64,000 nt of DNA, from the NCBI GenBank assembly GCA_020809705.1, contig CP085832.1, positions 2,666,001 through 2,730,000 of the forward strand, read 5' to 3'. Position 1 is the stretch's first letter. Each line of letters begins with the position of its first letter. Positions 24,889-39,598 of the stretch are shown here, piece after piece. The position numbers were made by a program, and so were the translations under genes. The DNA is from Calonectria ilicicola (lineage: Eukaryota > Ascomycota > Sordariomycetes > Hypocreales > Nectriaceae). The notes under the pieces are model-generated. The model was not told the origin of the DNA and ran no database searches. It worked only from the letters and a program-made list of their open reading frames with translations.

Positions 24889-27846
24889 TTATTCTAAATC
24901 ATTTTCATTATATAATTCAAAATCTAAACTATTAATATTACTATAATCCCAACTTTTTAATAAAATTAACTACCTAACTACTTCTTCAGAAAATCTATTT
25001 TTATTTTTAAAGATAATATTATTTTTTATAGAAAAAATACTTTCTATAAAGGCAGAAGTAGCAAAAATAACTAAATAACATCTAGCTAAAATATTTAAAA
25101 TAGAAAATTTAGTATAATTAATTTCCTAATATTTAAGTATATTAATTTAAAAAAATAATTAATATATAATAAAATAAAATACAATAATAAAAATAAAATA
25201 AAAAAAGTTAATTTCTAACCTTTGAATTTAAAGCCTTTTCATTTAAATATATAATATATTCTTCTTCAAGGTCTAAATTTCCTATATATAATTCTTTTTA
25301 GAATTAGAACTAGACCTTAGTTTAGAAGAATTTCTATTCTAAATATCCTCATTTAATTCATCAAAAGATAAATTTAAATTAGGATTTTCTGAATATTTTT
25401 CTATTTTTATTCTATTTTAAATTAGCTTTAAAAAAGAAATATATATATATAATTAATTATATATAAATAAAAAACTAACCAATTAAATTCAGTTTTAAAT
25501 AAACTTAAAACATCTTTATTTATATCTGAATAATAATATAATAATCTATTTTCTTGAAAGTGGGTTAATTTAAATCTAGGATCTAATATAATAGCTAAAA
25601 TAAAAGGCTTATAATTTCTAATAGCTAAAAAATCTAGCCTTTTAGGAAAATATTTTTCTAGTTTTTTTAAGCCTTTTATAATAGAATTATAATAAATTTT
25701 ATAAAATTCCTATATAATATAGTTAATAAAATAAAGCTTTATAAATTAAAAAAAGACTTATTAAGTTAGGTTTTTTTAGATTTTTTTAAAAATTCCTCTT
25801 TTAAAATTTCTAATTTTTTATATATTTGATAAATATATAAAAGTCCTTTAAGTAAAGTTATATAACTTGGCTTTATAATTTAATAGAAGGTTTTAAAAAA
25901 CCTTAAAAATAATCTCTAAATCTTTTAAAGCTAATCGATTTATATTAAAAAAAACTAGCTTTTTTAAAATTATTATTAAAGTTATTTTTTATAATATAAT
26001 TAATAGGCTCTTTTAATAAAAGAGCTGTATTAATTATATTATAAGTTGAATTCCATCTAATAGAATTATCTATTTTAATTAGCTTTTTTTTAATATATAA
26101 AATATATATATAATAAAAAACTTACTTAAAGGAATAGTTTTTTTATTAAAAGAAGGAGTAAATAATCCTTCTTTTTTATATTTTTCTATTCCTTCTTTTA
26201 ATAATTTTTTTCCTTCTTATATATATTTAATTATACTAGCCAATTTTCTTAATTAACTAATAAAACCTATAAAATATATATTAATATATAAATATATATT
26301 TTTTTATAAAAAAAACTTACTATTAATAAGAATATCTTTTATTTCTTCTATTTCAGAATTTTCTATAGAAATTGAATTTATATAATTAAATAATTTAATT
26401 TCTATAGAATTAGAAGAAATAAATTCTTTTAATATATCTTGAACTGTTATATTTAAAATATGATTAATACAATGAATATTATTTATAAAATTTATATTAA
26501 AGTTATTTTTATAAATAGCTTTAAATATATTTATAAATTGATTATTATTAGCTATATTATCTTTAGTAATATTATAAATAAATAAATTAGTTATAATTAA
26601 ATTAAATAAATAAATAATATATATATTCAAATAAAAAATTAAATTTATATAAAAAATAAAATACTAACCTAAAGATATTTTTTAAAGTTAATTTAGAAAA
26701 TATAATTAAAGAATTAAAAAATTCTTTATATATATATAATCTAGTATAACTTTCAGTTAATTTATTAAATTTTAAATATATATATATATTAGTATATATT
26801 TTATTTATATAATAAAATAATTTAAAAAATAAATAAATACCTATTAACTTATATTCTAATTTAAAATTTTCAGAAATATAAGCTAATATAATACCTAAAT
26901 AGGCATTTTCATTATTAGCAGTCCAAATATCAAAAACTAGAGAAAAAGTCCCTAAAGAATTAATATTAACTGCTGAATTAGAATTTAGCTTAATTAAGCT
27001 ATTTTCATAATTTTCATTTAATATATCCTTTATTTTCCATCTATTTATAATAGGTGAATTTTTAATAAAAAATTAATTATATATTAAAATATATATATAT
27101 AATAAAAATAAAATAAATACCTTACTTATTATAATAAAGTAATAAATCTTGAAATGATTTAGAATTTAAAAGTTTAAAAGATAAATTATTTTCTATAAGA
27201 AAATATAAAATCTTATTTAAAGCTTCTTTTTTTATAAAATTATTTTTAATTTTTTTAGTTTTTTTTAAAAAATTTATTTTATTAATAGAGGTTTTAATTC
27301 CTATTAAATATTAATATATATATATATTATTAAAAAGAATAACTTACTTCTTTTTTTAGTTCTTTTAGTTTTTTTATTAGTTGTAATTTCTGGATATTTA
27401 GAATTATAATATTTTATTAAATTAGAAGATTGAAATTCTTTTATAGTTATAATTATAAAATATTTATAATTATAAAAATAAAATTAATATATAATTATTA
27501 AAAAAGAATATAAAAAAATTAAAAAAAAATATATATATCTTGTATATAAAGTTTTAATTTCTCTTTCTTTAGAAAAATCAATAGGTAATAAGATTCTAAT
27601 AAATAAACCCTCTTTTATAATATAAATTTTAGAAAAATTAGCTTCTTCTAATTTATATGTGGATTTATTATAAATTGAATTAGAAAAATCAGTAATTTAG
27701 GAGCTAGAATCATTTTTAAAATTAAAAGAAGAAGCTAAATTACTTTTAAAAATACTATTATTAGCTTCAGAAAAGCTAATATTAGTTTCAGAAAAACTAT
27801 CTTCTTCATAATTATTTTCAGATTCATTATAGCTAGAAGAAGCCAT
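24889..27846 (-). pseudogene. hAT transposase, intron-containing, degraded but partly readable
   Basis: Start codon at 27846 (MASSSYNESENNYEEDSFSE), stop at 24889-24891. Recognisable in order: the central catalytic block (FDIWTANNENAYLGIILAYI near 26900-26960); the 26630-26304 exon with TKDNIANNNQFINIF and HCINHILNITVQDILKEF (family: TDNASNN and CxxHxLNL); and the C-terminal dimerisation region (YLVIFATSAFIESIFSIKN, LLKSWDYSN near 24940-25080). Several AT-rich introns seem to separate exons. Occasional stops and changed catalytic-region residues argue that it is dead, though reading frames are better kept than in any other element here. Confidence 0.85.
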
Positions 27847-28492
27847 TTTTAAAGAATGTAAAAATATTGATTTTTAAAAATATAATAAGCCTTAATATAT
27901 ATATATATATATATTTAAAGAAGAAAAGAAAAAAATAAAATAAAGAAAAAGAAGATTATTATATAAAGATAAATAAAATTATGATTTATAATAAGATTAT
28001 ATGATTTTTAATTGATTTATAATAAATAGTATGATTTTTAATTGATTTATAATAAATAATATGATTTATAATTGATTTATAATTAATTTATAATAAATGG
28101 TATGATTTTTATTTAGCTATATTATAAGGTATGATTTTTATATAGGCTATTTTAAGGAAATAACTGGATATAAGGAATTTTTTTATTTAAGTTATTTTAA
28201 AAAAAATAATTAAAGTTAAGGAATTTTTTTATTTAAATTATTTTAAAAAAAATAATTAAATTTAAAGAATTTTTTTAATTTTATTATTTTAAAAGAATAA
28301 ATAAATATAATAAATTTTTTATTTAAATTAATTAAAAAAAATTAAATATAATAAATTGTTTAATTTAAATTATTTTAAAAGAATAATTAAATATAAAGAT
28401 TTTATTAAGTATATTATTTTTATTTAAATTATTATTATAAAATATAAATATTTTTATATATTATTATATAATTTAATTAGAATTTTAAATAT

Positions 28493-28672
<180 letters not shown>

Positions 28673-29433
28673 ATAATATTATAATTTTTATATTTTATTA
28701 TTATTTTTTTTATATTAATATTTTACTAAATTAGTATTTATTAAATTAGTATTAGTATTTAAAAATATTAAAATTTTAGTATTTTTAAATACTAATACTA
28801 ATTTAGTATTACTAATTTAGTAAAATACTAATACTAATACTAAATACTAAATACTAAAATCACGTCCCTGATATAAATATTAAAAATCTTTATTAAATAC
28901 TTTTTTAATATATTAATTATAATATTTTTTATAAAATTATTTTTATTTGTTATTTAATAAAATCTTTATATAATAAAAATAGAAAATTTAAAAGACTTAT
29001 AAAAATTAAAAAATATAAAATATAATAAATAGGTAAGAGACTCTTTAATTAAAAGAATTTATAATTAATAGCTAAATTCTCTTTAGTTTTTAAACCTTTT
29101 ACTTCCCTTAATATTTAATCTTTTATAAATCTTATATTTAAAGGTTTATTATTTTCAAAGTTTTTATATTTAATTTTTTTTTAAAAGAAAATAAATAAAT
29201 AAAATAAAGGTAAATAAAAATAAAAATAATATTATTATATTAATATTATAATAAAAATAAATATAATAAAAAGCTAGTTTAATTTATATATTTTAAATAA
29301 ATATATAGAATAATAAATATTAATATAATATAATATTAATTTTTATAAGTATAATAAAATATAATATAATCTTATTTTAAAAATTATAAATAAAAATTAT
29401 AGATAATATTAATAAAATAAAAATATATTTTAT

Positions 29434-30200
29434 TTTAATAAATTATAAATTTTAATTTAAAGGAAGCTAGCTTTAAAGCTATAATAATAATAAATATAAT
29501 TAAATTTAATTATATAATTTACTTAACTAAGATACAATTAACTTTATAATAAGATTACCTTTATAAATACTTAAATAATTATATTTAAAATAATTTCTTT
29601 TATTAAAATTATAAATCTTAATATATATCTTTTATTATCTTTAGTATAATATTATTTAAGTATTATATTTTTTATAATTAAAACCACCTATCTACTAAAA
29701 GATATACTAATAGTACTCTTTATAAATAATTATCTTTTATATTATATATTAAATATTAATTAAAACTTATTAAAAATATATTAAATATAAATATCTATAT
29801 CTCCAAATTTACAATCACCTAAAGAATAAAACTTATTATATATAAGCTTTAAGTATTCTAACTTTATACCTTTAATCTTAAATAATTAAAAGTTTATTAA
29901 AAAGGAATATAAAATTATAAAGAATATTATACAAAAGTATAATAAGTTTATATTTAAGAGGCTAGATTTAGTGAAAAAGAGTTTTATTATAAATATTTAT
30001 AATAATAAGTATAAGGATTAGTTAAATAAAATTAAAAATAAAATAAGATTTATTTATAATAATATAAATTAAGGAAATTAAAAAAGATAATAAATAAATC
30101 TTATATAGATTCTAAGGTTAAGGAAAAGGGAGGGCTAGATAGTATTTATTTAAGTAATTAAAAGTGCTTTTTTTTATTTAATATTTAATAAAAATATAAT
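29434..30200 (+). repeat. Rep-B copy, full length, inside the LINE
   Basis: The A end is near 29440 (TAAATTATAAATTTTAATTT) and the B end near 30200 (ATTTAATAAAAATATAATTA). This copy keeps unusually many C/G bases (ACCACCTATCTACTAAAAG, CTCCAAATTTACAATCACC) and is a good template for a consensus. No reading frame. Confidence 0.75.
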
Positions 30201-31361
30201 TATTAGTAATAATTTATATTAAAAAAAATTTTTTTTATTTATTATTAATTATAATTATTTAAAATATAAAAGATTATTTAAATTAATTTTAATAATATAA
30301 TAATTATAAATATATATTCTAAATTAAATAATAATATATTTATTTTTTTTAAATAATTAATATTAAATAAATATATTATAATAAAAGATTTTAATATATT
30401 TTATTTAATTTAATAAATAAAAGAATAAAAATCAAAATAAAAATGTATAAATTAAATAAAAAATAACTTATTCTCTTTAATAAGCTTTTTAAATAAATTA
30501 ATATATAAATATAAAAATATATTTAATTTTATATTTTTAAATATTCTTTTTATAAAAATTATAATTAAATAATATCTAGATATTATATTAGATTATTTTA
30601 TATTATATATTAAAATCTTTTTTTAATTTTATTAAAATTAAAATTTAAAAAATGTATAATAATAAAAAAAAATTTAAAAGATTTATTAATTTTATTAAAA
30701 TAAAAAAAGTTTCTTAATATAGAATATATTCTTAATTTATAGACTAATCTTCTAGAACTATAATTATACTTTATTTTATTTAAGATAATAATAAATAATC
30801 TTAAAGTTAAAAATACTTTAACTTATATTAGAAATATAACTCTAAATATAAATAGTATAATTATAAATTTTTTAAAGATAATATAAAAAATCCTTAAAAA
30901 AATTATAAAGTAATTATATAAAAGTTATTTTTAAATTAAATATTATTTTTTAATATTTAAAATAATAGAAGTAATAATAATTTTTAAATTTAATAAAAGA
31001 AATATATTTTTATTAAAGTTATAAAGATTAATATTTTTACTTCCTTATATAAGAAAGGGATTAGAGAGATTAATTAAGTATTACTTTATATATATAATAA
31101 TTATAAAATAAATCTTATACTTATAATAATTTAGCATACTATTTAAAAGATTAGTAATAAATCTTATAATAATTTTTATATATAATATTAAATAAGCTTT
31201 AAAAAATAAATAAATAGTTATATTTATTATAATTAATATTTAAGATATATTTAATATAATATTAAAAAATAGATTTATATATAGATTTTACTTATAAGGA
31301 TGGTTAATTTAGATTATATTATAGATTTTTTTTTATAATAAATAAAATAATAAGAATTAGA

Positions 31362-31473
31362 TGTAAGGAAGTGCCTTATATACTGATGTGAGGTGCAATT
31401 CCCGCACAATATGCGAGAATTGGTTGATCTTTTGGTCTATTGGATTAGATAACACACCTCTTATCTTCTTACA
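31362..31473. mobile_element. Solo LTR of the 112-bp TRIM family
   Basis: TGTAAGGAAG...CTTCTTACA, 112 bp. The duplication TTAGA is present at 31357-31361 and 31474-31478. It is nearly identical to 10257-10368 and lacks RIP damage. Confidence 0.92.
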
Positions 31474-31479
31474 TTAGAC

Positions 31480-32780
31480 TTTAAAGTATAATAATTAAAA
31501 TTAAATTACTTAAGTATAGACTTTTATAAAGATGTTCTATATTACTAATCCCCTTCCTATTATATATAAAGCTAATCTATAAGCTAGAATAATTAAATCT
31601 TCTTAAAGAATTCAAATAATTTTATTTTAATATTACTAAATATAATAAATATATAAATAATATAATAATTCTTTAAGTTAATAATAATTTATATTAAATA
31701 ATTTAAAATATTATACATAATTTAAATAAATTTATCAAATAAAGTAAAAATAATAAGATTATTTTTAATTTAAATAAAGATTATATATTTTAATTATAAG
31801 TAAGATAGTAATATTAATCTATTAATATTTTATAAAGATATATTAAAAATAATTAATAAAGCACTCTATTAATTAGGCATTTAGCTAAATTATAAACTAA
31901 AATTTAATTACTATATAAATATATAGATTATTAAATTAAGATAATATTATTTCTTTTTTATAATGTAATTAGTATAATTTATAGTTTTAATTTAAAAATA
32001 GTAAAAAAAATTATATAAATATATTTTAAATTAATACTTTTTTATAATATAGAAGTCTAATTCTTAAATAAAATAATAGTAATTAATTATAAAAAGGATT
32101 AATATATAAATATAATTAAATAAATAAATAAGATATATAAAACCCTTATAATAATATTTAAATTAATTATTCTAATTTAATTAATAACCCCCCTTCTAGC
32201 CCTTTATAAAGAAATAAATATTCTACTAGTTAACTAAATTATAAAAGCCTAATACCAAAGGTTTATAGCCTATATATACTATCTTAATAAAGACTATTTA
32301 CTTATTTATAAAATAAAATATAATATATTTAAAAGATTAGATTATAAAGCCTTTAAACTCTAAAAAATTATATATTTTATTATTAAAATATTATATTTTA
32401 AAATTTTTTATTCCTTTTTATTTACTTATTTCTTATAAAACCTATTTAAAGAAAATATAATAAAGCTTTTCCTTAAATAACTAGAGTAAGTTCTACCTTA
32501 GAATATTATAATATATATAAATAATTTAAAAGAAAGAAAAGATATTAAATATAGATTTATAGTATATTATATTAATTAATAGTATAACTATAACTTTAGA
32601 TAGCTTAGATTGGCTAAGGTATTTAATATTAAAGTAAGGGGTATATTTAAAAGCCTTAAAAAGGCTTTTAAAATTACCTTTTATATATTAAATATTTATA
32701 TATATTTAAATAATATATTAATAATTAATAAAAATATATAAATAAATAATAATAAAATAATATCTAAAATATATAAATAT
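31480..32780 (+). pseudogene. LINE ORF2 remnant: end of reverse transcriptase region and RNase H
   Basis: Plus-strand translation, allowing stops, gives a typical end-of-RT stretch. One block, PLLALYKEINILLVNQIIKA followed by QRFIAYIYYLNKDYLL, resembles the TPLLALHRESG...HPL block of fungal Tad1-type LINEs. About 300 bp on, FRQLRLAKVFNIKVRGIFKS resembles the RNase H segment that reads GRLGPAEVFDAE in the family. The many TAA/TAG stops exclude function. A second copy of the same region lies at 44650-45560. Confidence 0.65.
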
Positions 32781-33660
32781 TTGAAATAATAAATTTGCTA
32801 ATAAATTTATAAAAAAAAATAAAAGTAATTATAAAAAATTTAATTTTAATATTTATTTATATTAAAAGAATAATTAAGAAAAAAATAATAAAAAGATTCA
32901 TAAGATAATAATAAGAAAATATATTAAATATTTATTAATTACTTAAACTTAAAATAAACTTTAAATATTCTAAAAAGCTTTTTATATTAAAAATTATATT
33001 TTATTACCTTTTTATAATTAGATTATATTATAATAATTTTATTTATTATTATAAAAAATTTAATTATAAAGAATATAAAAGCTATTACTTTTATAAATAA
33101 TAAAAGTCCTTAATATATATCCTTTATTATTATAAAATATTAATTAAACTATATTTAAAGCTAATATTTTTAATATAAAAAATAATATTTTATATAATAA
33201 AATTAAATTTTAATAAATTTATTAAATATATAATAAAGATTATTTACTTTATATAAAAAAAATAATAATAATATTAATAAATAATAAAAAATTATACTTT
33301 TAATATTTTAATATTAAATAAAAAGCTTAAAATAAAAATATAATAATAAATTATTAAATAAAAAAATAAAAAAGGGTAAAATATAAAGTAAAGAAGAAAA
33401 GAATTATATTATAAATATTTATATATAATACTTTTATACTTAGCTTATATACTATAACTTTTAATTAATTAAAGCTATTTACCCTAGACCTTAAGAAAGA
33501 AAGTAATATATAATATTTTAAATATAATATTAAATATTTAAATAAATTAGATAATTATCCTATTAGCCTAGTATATCTTTTTACTTTTATAAAAGGTTGG
33601 CGGAGACTTTATATCTATAAAACAAAAATATAACACACACACATACACACACACATACAT

Positions 33661-34395
33661 TTCCTTAATCTTAAAATATCTATTACTTACTTTAATCTTT
33701 TAACTTTCTTCTTTAATTTTAAAAATTATAAATAAAAATTATTTTATTTAAAATCTTTTATATTTAATTATTATATTAATAATTATAAATATTTATTATA
33801 GAATTTATATTTTCTTCTTTTAAGCTTTTAAATCTAAATTTATTATATTTTTATATTATTTTTTAAAAATAATTATATTTTTATATTATTTTTTAAAAAT
33901 AATTATATTTTTTAATAAATCTTTTATTATTTATATAAAATTTATTTTTATAAAATATTTTAAATTTATATTTAATAAATTTTATTTTTTATAATATTAT
34001 AAAATTAATAATTTTAATTTTATTATATATATAATAAAGAAGTTTATTTTTATTAAAAATTTTTTAATAATAAATATATTAATTAAATAATAATTATTTA
34101 TAAAGATTATTATTAATATATTTTTTAATATTTAAATAATTTAAATTATAATTTTAAAAAATATAATATTTAAATAATATTATATTAAAAATAATAAAAA
34201 ATATATATTAAAATTTATAATTTTAATAAAAGAAATTATTTTAAATATAATTATTTAAGTTTTTATAAAGGTAATTTTATTATAAAGTTAATTATATTTT
34301 AATTAAGTAAATTATATAATTAAATTTAATTATATTTATTATTATTATAGTTTTAAAGCTCTTTTTAAATTAGAGCTTATAATTTACTAAAATAT
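33661..34395 (-). repeat. Rep-B copy split by a LINE: A-side part
   Basis: It begins with TTCCTTAATCTTAAAAT (33661-33677), directly after the LINE tail. It runs to the A end TTAGAGCTTATAATTTACTA near 34390. Its missing B-side part lies in opposite orientation at 37420-37510. Confidence 0.7.
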
Positions 34396-37300
34396 ATATT
34401 AATTAGCTTTTTTATTATTTTAATTTTAATTTTTAATAAATTAATAAAGCTTTAAATTAAATAATTTAATCTTTTAGTATTTAATATAATTAAAGTTAAT
34501 TTCTTTTAAATAATATTAATTATAATACTTTTACTTAATTATTATCTATAATATAAACTTTATTATTTATTTATAAAAATAATAATTTAAATTATAATAA
34601 AACTCTTAATTATTTTATAATTCTAAATATATTATTATTAATTTTAAAGTTTTTTATAATTCTAATTTAATAATTATTTTTATATTTTTTTATTTATTTT
34701 TTAAATTTATTTTTTACTTTTTTAATAAGATTATAATTATTAATATATTTAATTATTAAGTAAAACTTATAGACTTTAATATATTCTTTTATTTATTAGG
34801 ATATAAGTTTATTATATATATTAGTTAGCTTCTTTATTATCTTAATACTAATTTCTAATAGATTAATAAGGCTTTAAATAAAATAATTTAATCCTTTTAT
34901 ATTTAATATATTTTATATAAGACAGCTTTTTTTTATTTTAATAAAATTAATAAATCTTTTAAATCCTTCTTTTTCTATTATTATATATTTTTTAAGTTTT
35001 AGTTTTAATATAATTAAAAAGAGGATTTTAATATATAATATAAAGTAGTTTAATATAATATTTAAGTATTATTTAATTATAATTTTTATAAAGGAAATAT
35101 TTAAAAATATAAAATTAAATATATTCTTATATTTATATATTAATTTATTTAAAAAGCTTATTAAAAAGAAAAAATATCTTTTATTTAATTTATAAACTTT
35201 TTTTCTTTTTCTTTTTGTTTTTTTATTTATTAAATTAAGTAGAATATATTAAAATCCTTTATTATAATATACTTATTTAATATTAACTATTTAAAGAGAA
35301 TATTAAATATATTATTATTTAATTTATAATATATATTTATAATTATTATATTATTAAAATTAATTTAAATAATCTTTTATATTTTATATAATTATAATTA
35401 ATAATAAATATAAGATAATTTTTTCCTAATATAAATTATTACTTTTAATTTAATATTTTTTTTTAATTTATAATTAAAAAATATATATTAAAAATAAAAT
35501 ATATTTTAATTTTATTAATATTATTTATAATTATTATTTATAATTTTTAAAATAAAATTATATTATATTTTTTTATATTTATAAAAGCTAGTATTATATT
35601 ATATTAATAATTATTATTTTTATATTTATTTAAAATATATAAATTAAATTAACTTTTTATTATATTTATTTTTACTATTATCTTATTATTATATAAGTAT
35701 AATAATATTATTCCTATCTTTATCTACCCTTATCTCACTTATCTACCTCCTCTTAAATAGGGAAATTAAGTATAAAATTTTTTATAATAGTAGGGCCTTA
35801 AATATAAGGTTTATATGAGGCTAGATGCTAGAAGAAGCTAGGGGTTTAGAGGCTGGGGAGAATTCAGCTACTAGCTATAGATTCTCCTAATTAAAGAATC
35901 TCTTATCTATTTATTATATCTTATATTTTTTAGCTTTTATAAATCTCTTAAGCCTTCTATTTTTATTATATAAAAGTTTTATTAGATAATTAATAAAATT
36001 GGCTTTATAAAGGCTATTATAATTAATATATTAAGAAAGTATTTAATAAAATTTATTAATATTTATATATATAATCTAATTATATATATTATATTTATTT
36101 ATTTAATTATACTTTTTATAAGGATAATAATCTTAGTAATTAAAGTATTAATAAATAAATAGAGTTTTTTTAATAAACTAATAAAATTAGCTAATATTAA
36201 ATAACTTAAATAAATATTTTAATAATTATAAAAAGAAAATAATAATAATCTTTATTAATTTATTTAAATTATTATATTATAAGATATAATAATTAATTAG
36301 CTTTATTTTAAATTATATAATAATTTTATTATATAATTATTTATTATTTAATATAATTTTATCATTTATTTTAATAAAAATATAAAAATAATTTATAATA
36401 ATATATATATATTACTTTTATATTTCTTTTACTTTATAATTATTTATTAATAAATAAATTTTAATAATATTTTTAAAAATTTTATATTAAATTATAATAA
36501 TTTTTAAATAAATTATTTATTTTAATTTATATTTTAAGATTTATAGGATAATATTAAAGTTAAATTTAAATTTTAATATAATATAAAATTAAATAATAAA
36601 TAAAACTTTTTTATTAATAAATACTTAAGTATTTAAATAAATAAAAATTTAAATATTTTTATTTATTAATTTAATATAAATATTAATATTAAAATTATTT
36701 ATATTATTATTAATATTATTTATATTCTATTGTTATTTACTTTATTTAATTAATTTTAAAATAAATTAAAATTCTTATTTTTATAAAATATTTATATTTA
36801 TAATTATTAATATATATATATATAAATTCCTTTTAAAGTTTAATATTAATATTTCTATGATATTATAATTTTTTATATTATTAATATTTTATAATTAAAT
36901 AAATTATTAAATAAATTCTTTAAAAATATTTATTTTTTTATTATTAGTATATTTTTAAATAATTTTATTAAAATATTTTATAAAATTTATAATAATCTTT
37001 TTTAAATAAAAAATAATATTAATTATTATATTAAATATAAAAAATTTAAAATTTATTAAATTTTTAAATTTAATAAATATATTATTATTAATTAATTTAT
37101 TTAATTATATAATATTAATATTATTTATAATATTAAAATCTAAATTTTCTTATAATATTTAAAATTATCAATTCTTTATTTTTTAAATATTTAATATAAA
37201 TTTTTTAATTATATTATTATTACTATTTTTAAAAAATATAAATTTAATAAAAAATATATTATTATTAAAAATAAGATTAAAAATTAATAAATTCTTTATT

Positions 37301-37419
37301 CTTAAGCTAATAATTATTAATCTTAAGATTAAAGGTAGTTATACTTTTATTAAAGTTTTAATATATCCTTAGTAAGTCTACCAATAGTACTAGCTATAAG
37401 ACTTAGATGTAGGAGGGAA
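34396..37419 (-). mobile_element. Tad1-like LINE 5' half, minus orientation
   Basis: The reverse complement matches 23994-24541, 28879-29430 and 30230-30720 of the plus-strand LINE, including the intact target of the hAT insertion. The 5' end TTCCCTCCTACATCTAAGTC lies at 37419. A less mutated island at 35755-35890 (GGCTGGGGAGAATTC) shows the former composition. No reading frame survives. Confidence 0.7.
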
Positions 37420-37510
37420 ATTTTAAGATTAAGGAAAAAGGAGAGCTACATAGTATTTATTTAAGTAATTAAAAGTGCTTTTTTTTATTTAATATTTAAT
37501 AAAAATATAA
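37420..37510 (+). repeat. Rep-B, B-side part separated from 33661-34395
   Basis: TTTTAAGATTAAGGAAAAAG to AAAATATAATTATTA. Bases 37420-37436 are the reverse complement of the 17-bp sequence at 33661-33677. Confidence 0.7.
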
Positions 37511-38830
37511 TTATTATTAATATATATAATAAATTTATATCTTAATAAATAAAAAAGTATATTAAAATCTATAAATTTTATTTAATAATTAAATATATTA
37601 ATAATTATAATCTTATTAAAAAAATAAAAAAAAATTTAAAGAATAAGTAAAAAAAGAAAATATAATTATTACATTAAAAATCTTAAAATAAATAATAATA
37701 TATTTAAAATTATAAAATAAAATAAAAATTTATATTATAAATAATAATTAATAAAAGTATTGTATTTAATATTACTTAAAAAAACAATTAACTTTAATAA
37801 TATTCTTAATTTATAAATTAACCTTCTAAAATTATAATTATATTTTATTCCTTTTAAAATAATTATAAATAATCTTAAAATTAAAAATATATTAGGAATT
37901 ATAATTTTAGTAAGGGAAGCTATTTTAAGTATAATTATTTAAGTTTTTATAAGGGTAATTATATTATTATAAGTTAATTATATTTTAGTTAAGTGAATTA
38001 TATAATTAAATTTAATTGTATTTATTATTATGATAGCTTTAGAGCTCTCTCTAGGTTAGAGCTTATAATTTACTAAAATAAAGCATAATTTAATATTAAT
38101 AGATTATTTTATTTATTTATATTTATATAAAAATTTATTTTTATTTTAAATATAATCTAAAAAAATAAGAAAATTATTAATTTTATAAAATCTATCTTTT
38201 ATATATATAATCTATAATATTAAGTATAAATATATTTCTATTTTTATTTATTTTCTTGATAATATATATTAATATTATTTTTATTAATATTACTTTTTAA
38301 ATATTTAGATATATTAATAATTTTTTAATTACTTATATAACTAATAATTATATAAATATTATTAAAGGATTTAAAGATATTATATTTAATATATATATAC
38401 TTTTTAATTTTAATAATAAGAACTTTTAATATTATAATAATATAAATCTTTTCAATTATCTTATATTTAAAAAGATAAATTAATTTTTATATTAAAATAT
38501 ATATATTTTTTAAATATTTATTCTATTTTTAATATTTATTATATTTTAAAGCTTTTATATTTAAAATATTAAAAATTATAACAATAAATTCCTTTTTTAA
38601 TATAATATTAAATTAATTTATATAAAGAAGATTATTAATTATTAAGATTATACTTTTATAAAAAGCTATCTCTATTTAATAAAAATATAATTTTTATTTT
38701 TATTTTTAATATTTAGATTTAATATTCTTTTTTAATTTTTACTAATAATAATTCTCTAATATAAAAATCTACTAAATAAAAAAAACCTTTTATTTAAAAT
38801 AACTTATTATTATTTTATATAAAATTTATA
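37511..38830 (+). other. LINE-derived sequence and a Rep-B A-side fragment
   Basis: 37511-37890 continues the LINE sequence that was cut by Rep-B (TAATATATATAATAAAYTTAT). About 37893-38085 is the A side of a minus-oriented Rep-B (GCTCTCTCTAGGTTAGAGC). From 38086 to 38830 only AT-rich sequence without recognisable features is seen. Confidence 0.5.
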
Positions 38831-39455
38831 AAGATCTCTCTTAATCTCTACAAATAAACCTTACTTCTTTTTAAACCTTATTTATTTAATTCTTATACTT
38901 ATTATTAATAATATTTATTATAAAGGTTTTTTTTTAAATTTAAAATTTTAATTTTAAATTTATTATATTTTTATATTATTTCTTTTAAAATTTAATATTT
39001 TTTTTAATAAACTTTTAATTATTTATATTAAAACTATTAATAAAAATATAAAATATTTAAAATTTATATATAATAAATTTTATTTTTTAATAAATGATAA
39101 AATTAATTTTAAGATTTATATTTAATTTATTTTTAATAAATTTTAATTAATATTTAATATATGATATAAAAGATAATTATATATAAAAAGTATTATTAAT
39201 ATATTTTTTAATAAATAAATAGTTTTAATTATAAAAGATATAATATTTAAATAATATTATATTGAAAGTAATAAAAAATTTATATTAAGATTTATATTTT
39301 TAATAAAAAAAGTTATTTTAAATATAATTATTTAAGTTTTTATAAAATTAATTATATTTTAATTAAGTAAATTATATAATTAAATTTAATTATATTTATT
39401 ATTATTATAGTTTTAGAGCTTTCTCTAAGTTAGAGCCTATAATTTACTAAAATTA
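38831..39455 (-). repeat. Rep-B copy, minus orientation, B end truncated
   Basis: It runs from ATAAACCTTACTTC near 38855 to the A end TAAGTTAGAGCCTATAATTT near 39440. It faces the plus-oriented copy at 39599 across 143 bp, like the 3675-5312 pair. Confidence 0.65.
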
Positions 39456-39598
39456 ATAAAAAAAATATATATTATATTTTTAATATATATTTTTTAATTA
39501 TAAATTAAAAAAAATATTAAATTAAAAATAATAGTTTATATTAAAAAAAAATAATTTATATTTATTATTAATTATAATTATTTAAAATATAAAAGATT

